This document shows positions 9,866 through 17,245 of a stretch of 64,000 bases of DNA, piece after piece; positions within the stretch are counted from its first letter, which is position 1, and each line of letters begins with the position of its first letter. The translations under genes were made by a program, and so were the position numbers. The stretch comes from Natronoarchaeum rubrum (GTDB lineage Archaea > Halobacteriota > Halobacteria > Halobacteriales > Natronoarchaeaceae), in the NCBI RefSeq assembly GCF_024494695.1, contig NZ_JANHDP010000001.1, positions 620,001 to 684,000 of the forward strand, read 5' to 3'. The notes beneath the pieces were generated by a model. It was given only the letters and a program-made list of their open reading frames with translations. It was not told where the DNA came from and did not search any database.

Positions 9866-9886
9866 GAACAGCGGAAACGACGGGTG
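9866..9886. other. ORB-like sequence (ORB-c)
   Basis: GAACAGCGGAAACGACGGGT plus G, 21 bp, identical to the copy at 9921-9941 and inverted relative to ORB-a and ORB-b. The pattern matches haloarchaeal origin recognition boxes. Confidence 0.68.
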
Positions 9887-9920
9887 CGTCTCCCAGCACT
9901 CGGGCCCTTCGGCCGCTGCA

Positions 9921-9941
9921 GAACAGCGGAAACGACGGGTG
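9921..9941. other. ORB-like sequence (ORB-d)
   Basis: An exact 21-bp copy of the box at 9866, in the same orientation, 55 bp away start to start. The flanking bases (CTG(T/C)A before, CGTC shortly after) are also partly shared. Confidence 0.68.
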
Positions 9942-9960
9942 GGCGTCCCGGACTCACGGG

Positions 9961-10001
9961 CGTTGCAGCGCGCCTCGAAAAGCGTTGCAGCGCGCCTCGA
10001 A
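9961..10001. repeat. 19-bp direct repeat
   Basis: CGTTGCAGCGCGCCTCGAA occurs at 9961-9979 and again at 9983-10001, a 22-bp period, ending right at the stop of the acyltransferase gene. No other copy was noticed in the window. Confidence 0.8.
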
Positions 10002-10002
10002 T

Positions 10003-10551
10003 CTAGTCCTCCGGCGGCGCGTTGCCGTCGTCGGACGTCGAATCGCGAGATTCCGAGAGCGGCCGAGCCGGTACGCCCGCAACCGTCTCGCCGGGCGGGA
10101 CGTCCTCGACGACCAGCGAGTTGGCCGCGACCTGCGCTCCGGCGCCGATCTCGACGCCGGGAAGCACGATCGCGCCGGCGCCGATCATCGCGCGCTCGCC
10201 GACGACGACGTCGCCCAGCCGGTACTCGTCCTGCAGGAACTCGTGGCACAGGAGCGTGGCGTCGTAGCCGATGATCGCGTGATCCTCGACGGTGATCCGA
10301 TCGGGCCAGAACACGTCCGGCGTCGATTCGAGCCCCCACGAGACGCCCTCGCCGACCGTGACGCCGATGCGACGCAGCAACCAGCTCTTGAGCCGCAGGC
10401 TCGGGGAGATCCGGCAGATCACGATCACTACGTAGTTGAGCATCACCCGCAGCGGGTGGCGAGCCTCGGGCCAGTGGCGCAGCGAGTTCAGCGGGCCGGC
10501 CGTCCCGTGGCGGGCGAGCCGTTCGTGGCGCGGGTCGTCGCTCACTATCAA
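10003..10551 (-). CDS. Hexapeptide-repeat (LbH) O-acyltransferase
   Basis: A 182-aa protein. The N-terminal part has a hydrophobic stretch (about 35-50), then the left-handed beta-helix repeats: VTVGEGVSWG, ITVEDHAIIG, VVVGERAMIGAGAIVLPGVEIGAGAQVAANSLVVEDVPPGETVAGVPARPL. That ending is diagnostic of the maltose/galactoside/serine O-acetyltransferase superfamily. The acceptor is unknown; a surface or cell-wall sugar is a guess. It is downstream on the same strand as the GNAT gene with about 70 nt between them. Confidence 0.85.
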   Translation of the reverse strand: MIVSDDPRHERLARHGTAGPLNSLRHWPEARHPLRVMLNYVVIVICRISPSLRLKSWLLRRIGVTVGEGVSWGLESTPDVFWPDRITVEDHAIIGYDATLLCHEFLQDEYRLGDVVVGERAMIGAGAIVLPGVEIGAGAQVAANSLVVEDVPPGETVAGVPARPLSESRDSTSDDGNAPPED

Positions 10552-10621
10552 TCAGTTCGGGCACTCGATATTTAAACTGGTCGGCGTCCGGCGGCGAGGT
10601 GAATTCGGCGTTCCCGGGGCG

Positions 10622-11872
10622 CTACGAGCAGTCCTGTTCGGCGAACGGCAGCCGCCAGTCTCGCCGCTCCGGGAGGGTGCGGTCGCCGACGGTCCACGAC
10701 GCCGGCTCGCGGAGCGACAGCGGCCGCGCGACGACCGCGGTCAGCGAGCCGAACAGCGACAGCGGTGGGTGGTCGTCCCGGAAGAACCCGTGGGCGTCGA
10801 GCACCGGCGACGGAAGCGTATCCTCGGCGGTGGCCACGACGTCGGCGTCGGCGTGATCGCTCACCGCAGCTGCGACGAGCGCGTCGAACGCGTCCGACCG
10901 TTCGTTCTGCCCGACCAGCGGGAACGCGTCGAGCAGTTTGAGACACGTCATATCTCCGCTCCGCTCTACGGCCGTGACGATCGCCGCGTCGAGGTCGCCG
11001 TCGCGCCCGGCGGTGTACGTGCGAACCGACCAGTTCGGGTTCGCGTAGCGCCAGTCGAGAAACGCCTCGGTACGAGGCGTGTGGATGCGACCCGGGACCG
11101 CCGATTCGTACAGCGACGCCAACCGATCCGCCGGGACGCCGTCGCGACGCCGAACGTCGATTGCCGACGCGGCGTCGCCGTCGCCGGTCGCCGCGACGAC
11201 CTCCCGGAGGCGGTTGAACGCGCTCGCGCCGGCGTCGGCGGCCGAGCCCACGACGGAATCGGCGGCGGGCCCCGCGACGCCGTCGACGCGGTCGCCGAAC
11301 GCCTCGAAGAACGCCGAGGGGTTGTGGATGCGGTACGCCGTGGCGACGGTTCCGACCTCGACCCAGCCGAGCTTGAGGTAGGCGCTCTTCGCTTCCTCGT
11401 TGGGGAAGTTGAACACGAACGACGGCTCTCGATCCTCGAAGTAGTCGAGCGCCTGCTCGGTCATCCGGGTGAGGAGCCCGTTCCGACGGTGGTCCGGGTG
11501 GACCATCGCGTCGGCCGGCTGGATCGCCAGCTCAGCCCCGTCACCGGCTCGCATCGAAAACGAAATGAACGGCTCGGCGCCCACGAGTTCGCCGTTTCGC
11601 TCGGCGACGAACATCCGCGGTCGGTCGGCGTACGGGCCGCCGTACCGCCACGAGAACCACTCCTCGCTTCGGGAGGCGTCGAACACGTCGTCGTACAGTT
11701 CGAGGAACTGTGCCCGGTCGCCCGGCCGATACGGGCGAACCACGTACCCGTCGCTCGTCGTCGCGTCGCCCTGGACCGACCCCGGTTCCGTGCGCCCGGC
11801 GCGCCCCTGCATCGCCTGCTCGGACGAGGCGGTCGGCTTCGACCCGCTGTCCGACGTTGTCGGTTTGCTCAT
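10622..11872 (-). CDS. GNAT-family N-acetyltransferase, Eis-like
   Basis: A 416-aa protein. After a low-complexity N-terminus (1-42), the GNAT core begins YVVRPYRPGDRAQFLELYDDVF, with the acetyl-CoA loop VHPDHRRNGLLTRM near residues 128-141 and FNFPNEEAKSAYLKLGW. The C-terminal half continues in a second, divergent domain. This long two-part form resembles the Eis/acetyltransf_9 group. Substrate unknown. Upstream (11873-11968) is an unusually AT-rich promoter region. Confidence 0.8.
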   Translation of the reverse strand: MSKPTTSDSGSKPTASSEQAMQGRAGRTEPGSVQGDATTSDGYVVRPYRPGDRAQFLELYDDVFDASRSEEWFSWRYGGPYADRPRMFVAERNGELVGAEPFISFSMRAGDGAELAIQPADAMVHPDHRRNGLLTRMTEQALDYFEDREPSFVFNFPNEEAKSAYLKLGWVEVGTVATAYRIHNPSAFFEAFGDRVDGVAGPAADSVVGSAADAGASAFNRLREVVAATGDGDAASAIDVRRRDGVPADRLASLYESAVPGRIHTPRTEAFLDWRYANPNWSVRTYTAGRDGDLDAAIVTAVERSGDMTCLKLLDAFPLVGQNERSDAFDALVAAAVSDHADADVVATAEDTLPSPVLDAHGFFRDDHPPLSLFGSLTAVVARPLSLREPASWTVGDRTLPERRDWRLPFAEQDCS

Positions 11873-11968
11873 CTACACCATCATTCCGCGGAGATGATGT
11901 TTAGTTATGCTACAAGTAACTAGAAAGTAAAACTAAATTAACGCAACTAAATGGCGAGTATACGGCAC
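11873..11968 (-). promoter_or_regulatory. AT-rich promoter region of the GNAT gene
   Basis: This 96-nt gap between purD and the GNAT gene is much more AT-rich than its surroundings. On the minus strand it contains GCATAACTAAACAT near 11903 and AGTTTTACTT near 11928 as possible TATA elements. The 8-mer GTAACTAG is at 11916-11923. Confidence 0.45.
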
Positions 11969-13258
11969 CTACTCGCGGAGTTGCTCGATGTGGTCGATCC
12001 GCTGTTGAACCAGATCGGGTTTGCCGATGTCGTGGCGGACGCGTAGCCCGTCGGTGCCGGCGCGTTCGAGCGCGTCCTCGGCGATCTCCTCGGCTTCGGT
12101 GATCGAATCGGCGACGCCCACGACGGCGTAGGATCGGGAGGTCGTGGTGTAGATACCGTCCTCGCGGGCGTCCACGCTGGCGTAGTAGAGGATCGCGTCG
12201 CCGGCGTTCTCGTCGCTGATCGTGACCTTCGCTCCGGCGTCGGGATCGGTTGGATAGCCGTCGGGGACGGCGTACTTGCAGACGGTCGCGTGCTCGGCGA
12301 AGTCGAGTTCGGGCAGCGCCTCGCCCTCGCGGGCCGCGACCAGCACGTCGAGGAAGTCCGTCTCCAGCACCGGCAGCGTGTTCATCGCCTCGGGGTCGCC
12401 GAAGCGCGCGTTGAACTCGACGACCTTGATGCCGTCCGCGGTGAGCATGAACTGGCCGTAGAGGACGCCCTTGTAGCCATCGAGCGCGTCGACGACCTCG
12501 CGCATGATCGCCAGCGCCTCGGCGGAGTCGCCCTCGTGCATGAACGGCAACTGGAACGAGGCGTCGCTGTAACTGCCCATCCCGCCGGTGTTGGGCCCTT
12601 CGTCACCCTCGTAGGCGCGCTTGTGGTCCTGCACGGCCGGCGTGATCCGCAGGGAACCGTTGGCGACGAAGCCCTGAACCGTGAACTCCTCGCCGACTAG
12701 CCGCTCCTCGAGGACGATCCGATCGTACTCGGACTCGCGGATGTACTCTTTCCCTTCCTCGGCGGTGACCTGATCGCCGATGACTTTCACGCCCTTCCCG
12801 CCGGTGAGGCCGGCGGGTTTGATCACGAGGTCGCCGTCGTACTCGTCGATATACTCGCAGGCGGCCTCGCCGTCCTCGAAGACCTCGAAGTCCGGACAGC
12901 CCGAGACGTCGTTCTCGGCCATGAATTCGCGCTGGAACGACTTGTCCGTCTCGATCCGGGCTTCGGCTTCCTGCGGGCCGAAGGCGTAGACGCCGGCGTC
13001 GTCGAGCGCGTCGGCCACGCCCGCGGCCAGCGGCGCCTCGGGACCGACCACGGCGAGCGTCGCGTCGACCGATTCGGCGTACTCGACGACCGCTTCGGGA
13101 TCGGTCGTGTCGAGCGTCTCGACGCCCGCGGCGATCTCGGCGATGCCGGGGTTCCGGTTGCCGGCGCAAGCGTACAGGGCTGCGTCGGACTCGGACAGTG
13201 CGCGCGCGATCGCGTGCTCCCGGCCGCCGCCGCCGACCAGCAGTACGGTCTCTGTCAT
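11969..13258 (-). CDS. purD: Phosphoribosylamine-glycine ligase
   Basis: A 429-aa ATP-grasp enzyme of family length, the second step of purine synthesis, joining glycine to phosphoribosylamine. It starts MTETVLLVGGGGREHAIARAL and carries VVGPEAPLAAGVADAL, KPAGLTGGKGVKV in the ATP-grasp domain, PNTGGMGSYSD and EFNARFGDPE. The frame extends upstream of 13258, but this start gives the exact family N-terminus. It stands alone rather than in a purine operon. Confidence 0.96.
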   Translation of the reverse strand: MTETVLLVGGGGREHAIARALSESDAALYACAGNRNPGIAEIAAGVETLDTTDPEAVVEYAESVDATLAVVGPEAPLAAGVADALDDAGVYAFGPQEAEARIETDKSFQREFMAENDVSGCPDFEVFEDGEAACEYIDEYDGDLVIKPAGLTGGKGVKVIGDQVTAEEGKEYIRESEYDRIVLEERLVGEEFTVQGFVANGSLRITPAVQDHKRAYEGDEGPNTGGMGSYSDASFQLPFMHEGDSAEALAIMREVVDALDGYKGVLYGQFMLTADGIKVVEFNARFGDPEAMNTLPVLETDFLDVLVAAREGEALPELDFAEHATVCKYAVPDGYPTDPDAGAKVTISDENAGDAILYYASVDAREDGIYTTTSRSYAVVGVADSITEAEEIAEDALERAGTDGLRVRHDIGKPDLVQQRIDHIEQLRE

Positions 13259-13432
13259 ACCCGGAACGGGTACGCACGGTAGTGTAAAGGTTGCTGTTTC
13301 ACCGGTTCGGAGTGTACAAGATCGTGCTGGTGATCGGACGACCCGGATCCGACTTCCGAGGCAGATTAGTTTACAACAGGTGTTAGTAACTAGCCGAAAG
13401 TATGAACTACCACCCCGCAACTATACCGAACG

Positions 13433-14947
13433 ATGGATGTACCCGCTCACCTCGACGGCGCCCTCTTCGAGGCGGTGCAGCGCGGCGGCACGTTCGATGA
13501 CTCGAAGACCTTCGTCGACAGCGTTCCTCTGACGGACCCGGAGGAGATCCGCCGTCGGTTCGAGGTGCGACGCGACGACTCCGGGTTCGATCTAGAGTCC
13601 TTCGTCGAGGACCACTTCAGGCAGCCCCAGACCGCAGCGTCGGGGGTTCCGACGGATGCCGACACCGTCGAGGAACACGTCCGTCGACTCTGGCCGCTGC
13701 TCGTCGTAGAGCCGGCCTCGATCGCCGCCAAGCGCGGATCTCTGATCCGGGTCCCGGAACCGTACGTCACGCCCGGCGGGCGATTTCGCGAACTGTACTA
13801 CTGGGACAGCTATTTCACCGCGGAGGGGCTCGCGGCCTGCGGGAACCTCGAAAGAGTCGAAGACCTCGTCGAGAACTTCGCGTGGCTGATCGAGGAGTAC
13901 GGGCACGTCCCCAACGCGAACCGCGAGTACTACCGAACGCGCTCCCAGCCGCCGATGTTCGCCTCGCTACTGGGGGTGCTCGAACGCGAGTGCGGGTTCG
14001 ACGCCGTCGAACCGCACCTCCGGGTGCTCGAACGCGAGTACGAGTTCTGGATGGACGGCCGGGAATCTCTGAGCGCTCCCTCGTCGTCGACTCGGCGAGT
14101 CGTTACCCTGGCCGACGGGACGCTCAACCGCTACTGGGACGACGCCGCGACGCCGCGCCCCGAGTCCTACCGGGAAGACGTGGCGCTCGCCGAGCGGGCG
14201 ACCGACCGCGACGACGCGGACCTCTTTAGAGACGTACGAGCCGCCTGCGAATCTGGCTGGGACTTCAGCGGGCGGTGGTGTCGCGGCGACGACTTGACGA
14301 CGATTCGCACTACGGATCTGGTCCCCGTCGATCTCAACGCGACGTTGTACGGCGTCGAGTCGTCGCTCGCGCGGTGGTTCGACGCCGCGGGCGACGACGA
14401 CAGGGCCGGCCGCTACGCGGCGGCGGCCACTTCCAGGGCCGACGCCGTCAACGAGCACTGCTGGGACGCGGACGCGGGTTTCTACTTCGACTACGACGTG
14501 TCCGCGGACCGGCGATCCGAAACGTGGACGCTCGCGGCCATCTCGCCACTTTTCTTCGGCCTCGCAGACGACGAGCAGGCCGACGCGGTCGCGGACGCGC
14601 TCGAGTCGAAGTTCCTCCGCGAGGGCGGGTTGGTCACGACGCTCTCCGAGACTGGCCAACAGTGGGACGCGCCGAACGGTTGGGCGCCCCTCCACTGGCT
14701 CGCCGTGATCGGACTGGAGCGGTACGGGCACGACGACCTCGCACGAGAGATCGCGACGCGCTGGGTTCGGCTGGTCGAGGACGTGTTCGATCGGACCGGA
14801 AAGTTAGTCGAGAAGTACAACGTCTGCGACACGACGCTTCGCGCCGGCGGCGGGGAGTACCCCCTGCAGGACGGGTTCGGCTGGACCAACGGCGTCACCG
14901 TGGCGCTGAAAGAGCGGTTCGACCTCGAACATCCGCCGACAGCCTGA
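13433..14947 (+). CDS. Alpha,alpha-trehalase (GH37)
   Basis: A 504-aa cytoplasmic enzyme (no signal peptide) that splits trehalose into two glucoses. Both GH37 signatures are present: PGGRFRELYYWDSY at 114-127 and QWDAPNGWAP at 410-419. The acidic catalytic positions are seen in ESGWDFSGRW and in GGGEYPLQDGFGWTNG near 473. Trehalose is a compatible solute in some haloarchaea, so this may serve turnover of an osmolyte. It is divergent from purD with 174 nt between them. Confidence 0.93.
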   Translation: MDVPAHLDGALFEAVQRGGTFDDSKTFVDSVPLTDPEEIRRRFEVRRDDSGFDLESFVEDHFRQPQTAASGVPTDADTVEEHVRRLWPLLVVEPASIAAKRGSLIRVPEPYVTPGGRFRELYYWDSYFTAEGLAACGNLERVEDLVENFAWLIEEYGHVPNANREYYRTRSQPPMFASLLGVLERECGFDAVEPHLRVLEREYEFWMDGRESLSAPSSSTRRVVTLADGTLNRYWDDAATPRPESYREDVALAERATDRDDADLFRDVRAACESGWDFSGRWCRGDDLTTIRTTDLVPVDLNATLYGVESSLARWFDAAGDDDRAGRYAAAATSRADAVNEHCWDADAGFYFDYDVSADRRSETWTLAAISPLFFGLADDEQADAVADALESKFLREGGLVTTLSETGQQWDAPNGWAPLHWLAVIGLERYGHDDLAREIATRWVRLVEDVFDRTGKLVEKYNVCDTTLRAGGGEYPLQDGFGWTNGVTVALKERFDLEHPPTA

Positions 14948-14976
14948 GCGGGCAAAGGCCGATGCCGCGGGGCGGA

Positions 14977-15396
14977 TCACGCCTCCGCGAGGAGTTTCCG
15001 GAGCGTGACGGCGAGTTCTTTGAACGCGTCGATCTGGAGGCCGTCCGTGGTAGTGAGCACTCCCCGGTCACCCTCGATCACGCGGCTGAGGAAACCGTAC
15101 TCGAAGATGCGCATCGTGAACTGGTACTCGCCGACGTCGGGTTCGACGTTCGGTTCGGGGGTCAGCTTCCGGTAGGTCTCGGCGTCGCCGAACCCGATCC
15201 GCTCGTTCTCGACGAACAACTCCTTGACGCGCCGGACGGCCTCCTCTTCCCCGTCGTAGAGGTCGTCCCGAACGTACAGCACGTCGAAGCTGTCAGGCGT
15301 GAAGTAGATCACCGTCCGCAGGGAGTCGCCGACTGCGGTCCGGCAGGCACTTGCGATGGTCTCGTCGAATTCGGTGGTCGTTGTGGTCGATACCAT
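14977..15396 (-). CDS. DUF7522-like protein, paralogue of the 5.4-kb gene
   Basis: A 139-aa acidic soluble protein. TTEFDETIASACRTAVGDSL, then FDVLYVRDDLYDGEE, then EYQFTMRIFEYGFLSRVIEG align in order with the protein encoded at 5385-5762. The second copy has an insert of about 12 residues after the RDD motif. No function is known to me. It is convergent with the trehalase gene and divergent from thyA. Confidence 0.7.
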   Translation of the reverse strand: MVSTTTTTEFDETIASACRTAVGDSLRTVIYFTPDSFDVLYVRDDLYDGEEEAVRRVKELFVENERIGFGDAETYRKLTPEPNVEPDVGEYQFTMRIFEYGFLSRVIEGDRGVLTTTDGLQIDAFKELAVTLRKLLAEA

Positions 15397-15553
15397 GGTG
15401 AGTATACGCTCGCAGAGGGCATCAACTGTTGCCTGCGAGCCGCTCGATCCGTGACAGGTCCGAAGCGATCGAGCCGCGCGGCGCGATCGCGGAACTCGTT
15501 TCGCGCGCGCCGACCGACACCTACTTTGAGGCCCGACCGGCACCTAGTCGCTA

Positions 15554-16543
15554 ATGCAGGAGTACCTGGATCTCGTCGACTCCGTCCTCACGGAGGGCGC
15601 GTACAAGCCCAACCGGACGGGGGTCGACACCGTCTCGGCGTTCAGCCGTCACTACGAGGTCGACCTTCGGGAGGGCTTTCCCCTCCTGACGACCAAGCAG
15701 ATGGACGGCTACCGGTGGAACTCGCTGATTCACGAGTTCCTCTGGTATCTCTCCGGCGAGGAACACATCCGATCGCTCCGCGAGGAGACCGGCATCTGGG
15801 ACGCGTGGGCCGACGACGAGGGGCGCCTCGACACCGCCTACGGACGATTCTGGCGCCGCTTCCCCTACCCCGAGGAGGGTCTGGACGGCGAGACGTGGCC
15901 CGACGAGGACCACCGCTGGGTCAACGAGGACGAGCGGACGTTCGACCAGATCCAGTACGCGCTCGACCAGTTGCGGGAGAACCCCCGCTCGCGCCGGATC
16001 GTCGTCAACGCGTGGCACCCTGCGAACGCGGCCGTCTCGACGCTGCCGCCGTGTCACTACTCGTTCGTGTTCAACGTGCAGGGAGACCGCCTGAACGTCC
16101 ACCTCACGCAGCGCTCGGGCGACGTCGCGCTCGGGGTTCCGTTCAACATCGCGGCGTACTCGCTGCTGGCGACCGCGATCGCCCAGCGCACCGGCTTCGA
16201 GGTCGGCAAGTTCGCCCACACCGTCGTCGACTCCCACATCTACTGCGGGAAGGGCGACCGGGGCGCGTGGTACGAGGAGAACCTCTCGGCGCTCAAGGAG
16301 CGCCTCGCCGCCGTCGAGTCCGACGAGGAGTACCGCGACGTGAAGTCATGGCTCGAAGCGACGGCGCCCGAGGGCGAGGGGTACGACCACGTTCCGGGCC
16401 TGCTCGAACAGCTCGCCCGCGAGCCGCTCGATCGCCCCGAGATCCACGTCGCCGACAAGCCGCTGGACGAGTTGGCGTACGAGGACGTCGAACTGCGGGA
16501 CTACGACTCACACCCCGGCATCTCGTTCAAGGTGGCCGAGTAG
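15554..16543 (+). CDS. thyA: Thymidylate synthase (ThyA type)
   Basis: A 329-aa enzyme that makes dTMP from dUMP using methylene-tetrahydrofolate. It has RTGVDTVSAF near the N-terminus, the catalytic cysteine in LPPCHYSFVFNV (Cys167), and QRSGDVALGVPFNIA for dUMP and folate binding. It is longer than bacterial ThyA through acidic insertions. The folA start codon follows its stop without a gap, matching the pairing of these two genes in other haloarchaea. Confidence 0.97.
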   Translation: MQEYLDLVDSVLTEGAYKPNRTGVDTVSAFSRHYEVDLREGFPLLTTKQMDGYRWNSLIHEFLWYLSGEEHIRSLREETGIWDAWADDEGRLDTAYGRFWRRFPYPEEGLDGETWPDEDHRWVNEDERTFDQIQYALDQLRENPRSRRIVVNAWHPANAAVSTLPPCHYSFVFNVQGDRLNVHLTQRSGDVALGVPFNIAAYSLLATAIAQRTGFEVGKFAHTVVDSHIYCGKGDRGAWYEENLSALKERLAAVESDEEYRDVKSWLEATAPEGEGYDHVPGLLEQLAREPLDRPEIHVADKPLDELAYEDVELRDYDSHPGISFKVAE

Positions 16544-17098
16544 ATGGAGCTGGTCGTCATCGCGGCGGTCGCGGAGAACGGCGTCATCGGCGTCGAGGGG
16601 GAGATGGCCTGGCACATCCCCGAGGATCTGGCGCACTTCAAGCGCGCGACGACGGGCCACCCGGTGATCATGGGCCGCGTGACCTACGAGAGCATCGCCG
16701 AGGATCTCGGCGGGCCGCTGCCCGACCGGACGAACGTCGTGCTCAGTCGGAGCGGCGTCGACGCGCCCGAGGACGTGATCGTCGTCGACGACACCGATGC
16801 CGCGCTCGCCGCGGCGGAGAACGCGCTCGACCGGCGGAACGACGCCGCCGACGAGGATGCCGATGAGAGTCCCGACGAGCGCGCCTTCGTGATCGGCGGC
16901 GCGACGGTGTACGAGCAGTTCCTGCCCGACGCCGACCGACTGATGCTGACCGAGGTCCACGAACGGTACGACGGTGACACGTACTTCCCGGACTGGGACC
17001 GCGGGCTGTGGGTCGAACTCGAACGCGACGAGCGCGACGGGTTCGCGTTCGTCGAGTACGCGCGCGACGCCGACGCCGAGTCGGCGTTCGTCGACTGA
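16544..17098 (+). CDS. folA: Dihydrofolate reductase
   Basis: A 184-aa enzyme that regenerates tetrahydrofolate from the dihydrofolate released by ThyA. It starts MELVVIAAVAENGVIG, with MAWHIPEDLAHFK supplying the catalytic acidic residue, HPVIMGRVTYESI, and VIGGATVYEQFLPDADRL. An acidic insertion (about residues 96-113) is a haloadaptation compared with bacterial enzymes. Its ATG directly abuts the thyA stop codon, so the pair is one operon. Confidence 0.96.
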   Translation: MELVVIAAVAENGVIGVEGEMAWHIPEDLAHFKRATTGHPVIMGRVTYESIAEDLGGPLPDRTNVVLSRSGVDAPEDVIVVDDTDAALAAAENALDRRNDAADEDADESPDERAFVIGGATVYEQFLPDADRLMLTEVHERYDGDTYFPDWDRGLWVELERDERDGFAFVEYARDADAESAFVD

Positions 17099-17245
17099 GC
17101 GGTGGGTCGCTTCGCATCGGCGTCGTGACGCCGCGGCGGAGGCGCCGCTGTGCGGGACCCGGCGCCGCGGCGAAAGCGGCGTCTCGCTGACGCCGTCGCG
17201 TCCGATGAGGACGGCCTTTTACCGTCAAACGCCGTACGTGGAGCC

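Larger units (their letters stand above)
9582..10002. other. Candidate replication origin (oriC-type)
   Basis: A 421-nt stretch without a supported gene, between orc1/cdc6 and an acyltransferase gene. In order it holds the cdc6 promoter, a degenerate ORB (9612-9631), an AT-rich segment (9641-9660), ORB-b (9661-9681), a block of 33-bp tandem repeats (9715-9848), ORB-c (9866-9886) and ORB-d (9921-9941) in the opposite orientation, and a 19-bp direct repeat (9961-10001). Inverted ORBs on both sides of a central region next to an orc gene is the architecture of known haloarchaeal origins. Origin activity itself is inferred. Confidence 0.7.

Noticed and set aside
9582..9899. N-terminal extension of Cdc6 in the same open frame
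   Set aside because: The extra 106 codons run through 33-bp tandem repeats and ORB boxes. They give Cys/Phe/Arg repeats unlike any Orc1 protein, and the TATA element sits inside. The frame is open only because the repeat period is a multiple of three.
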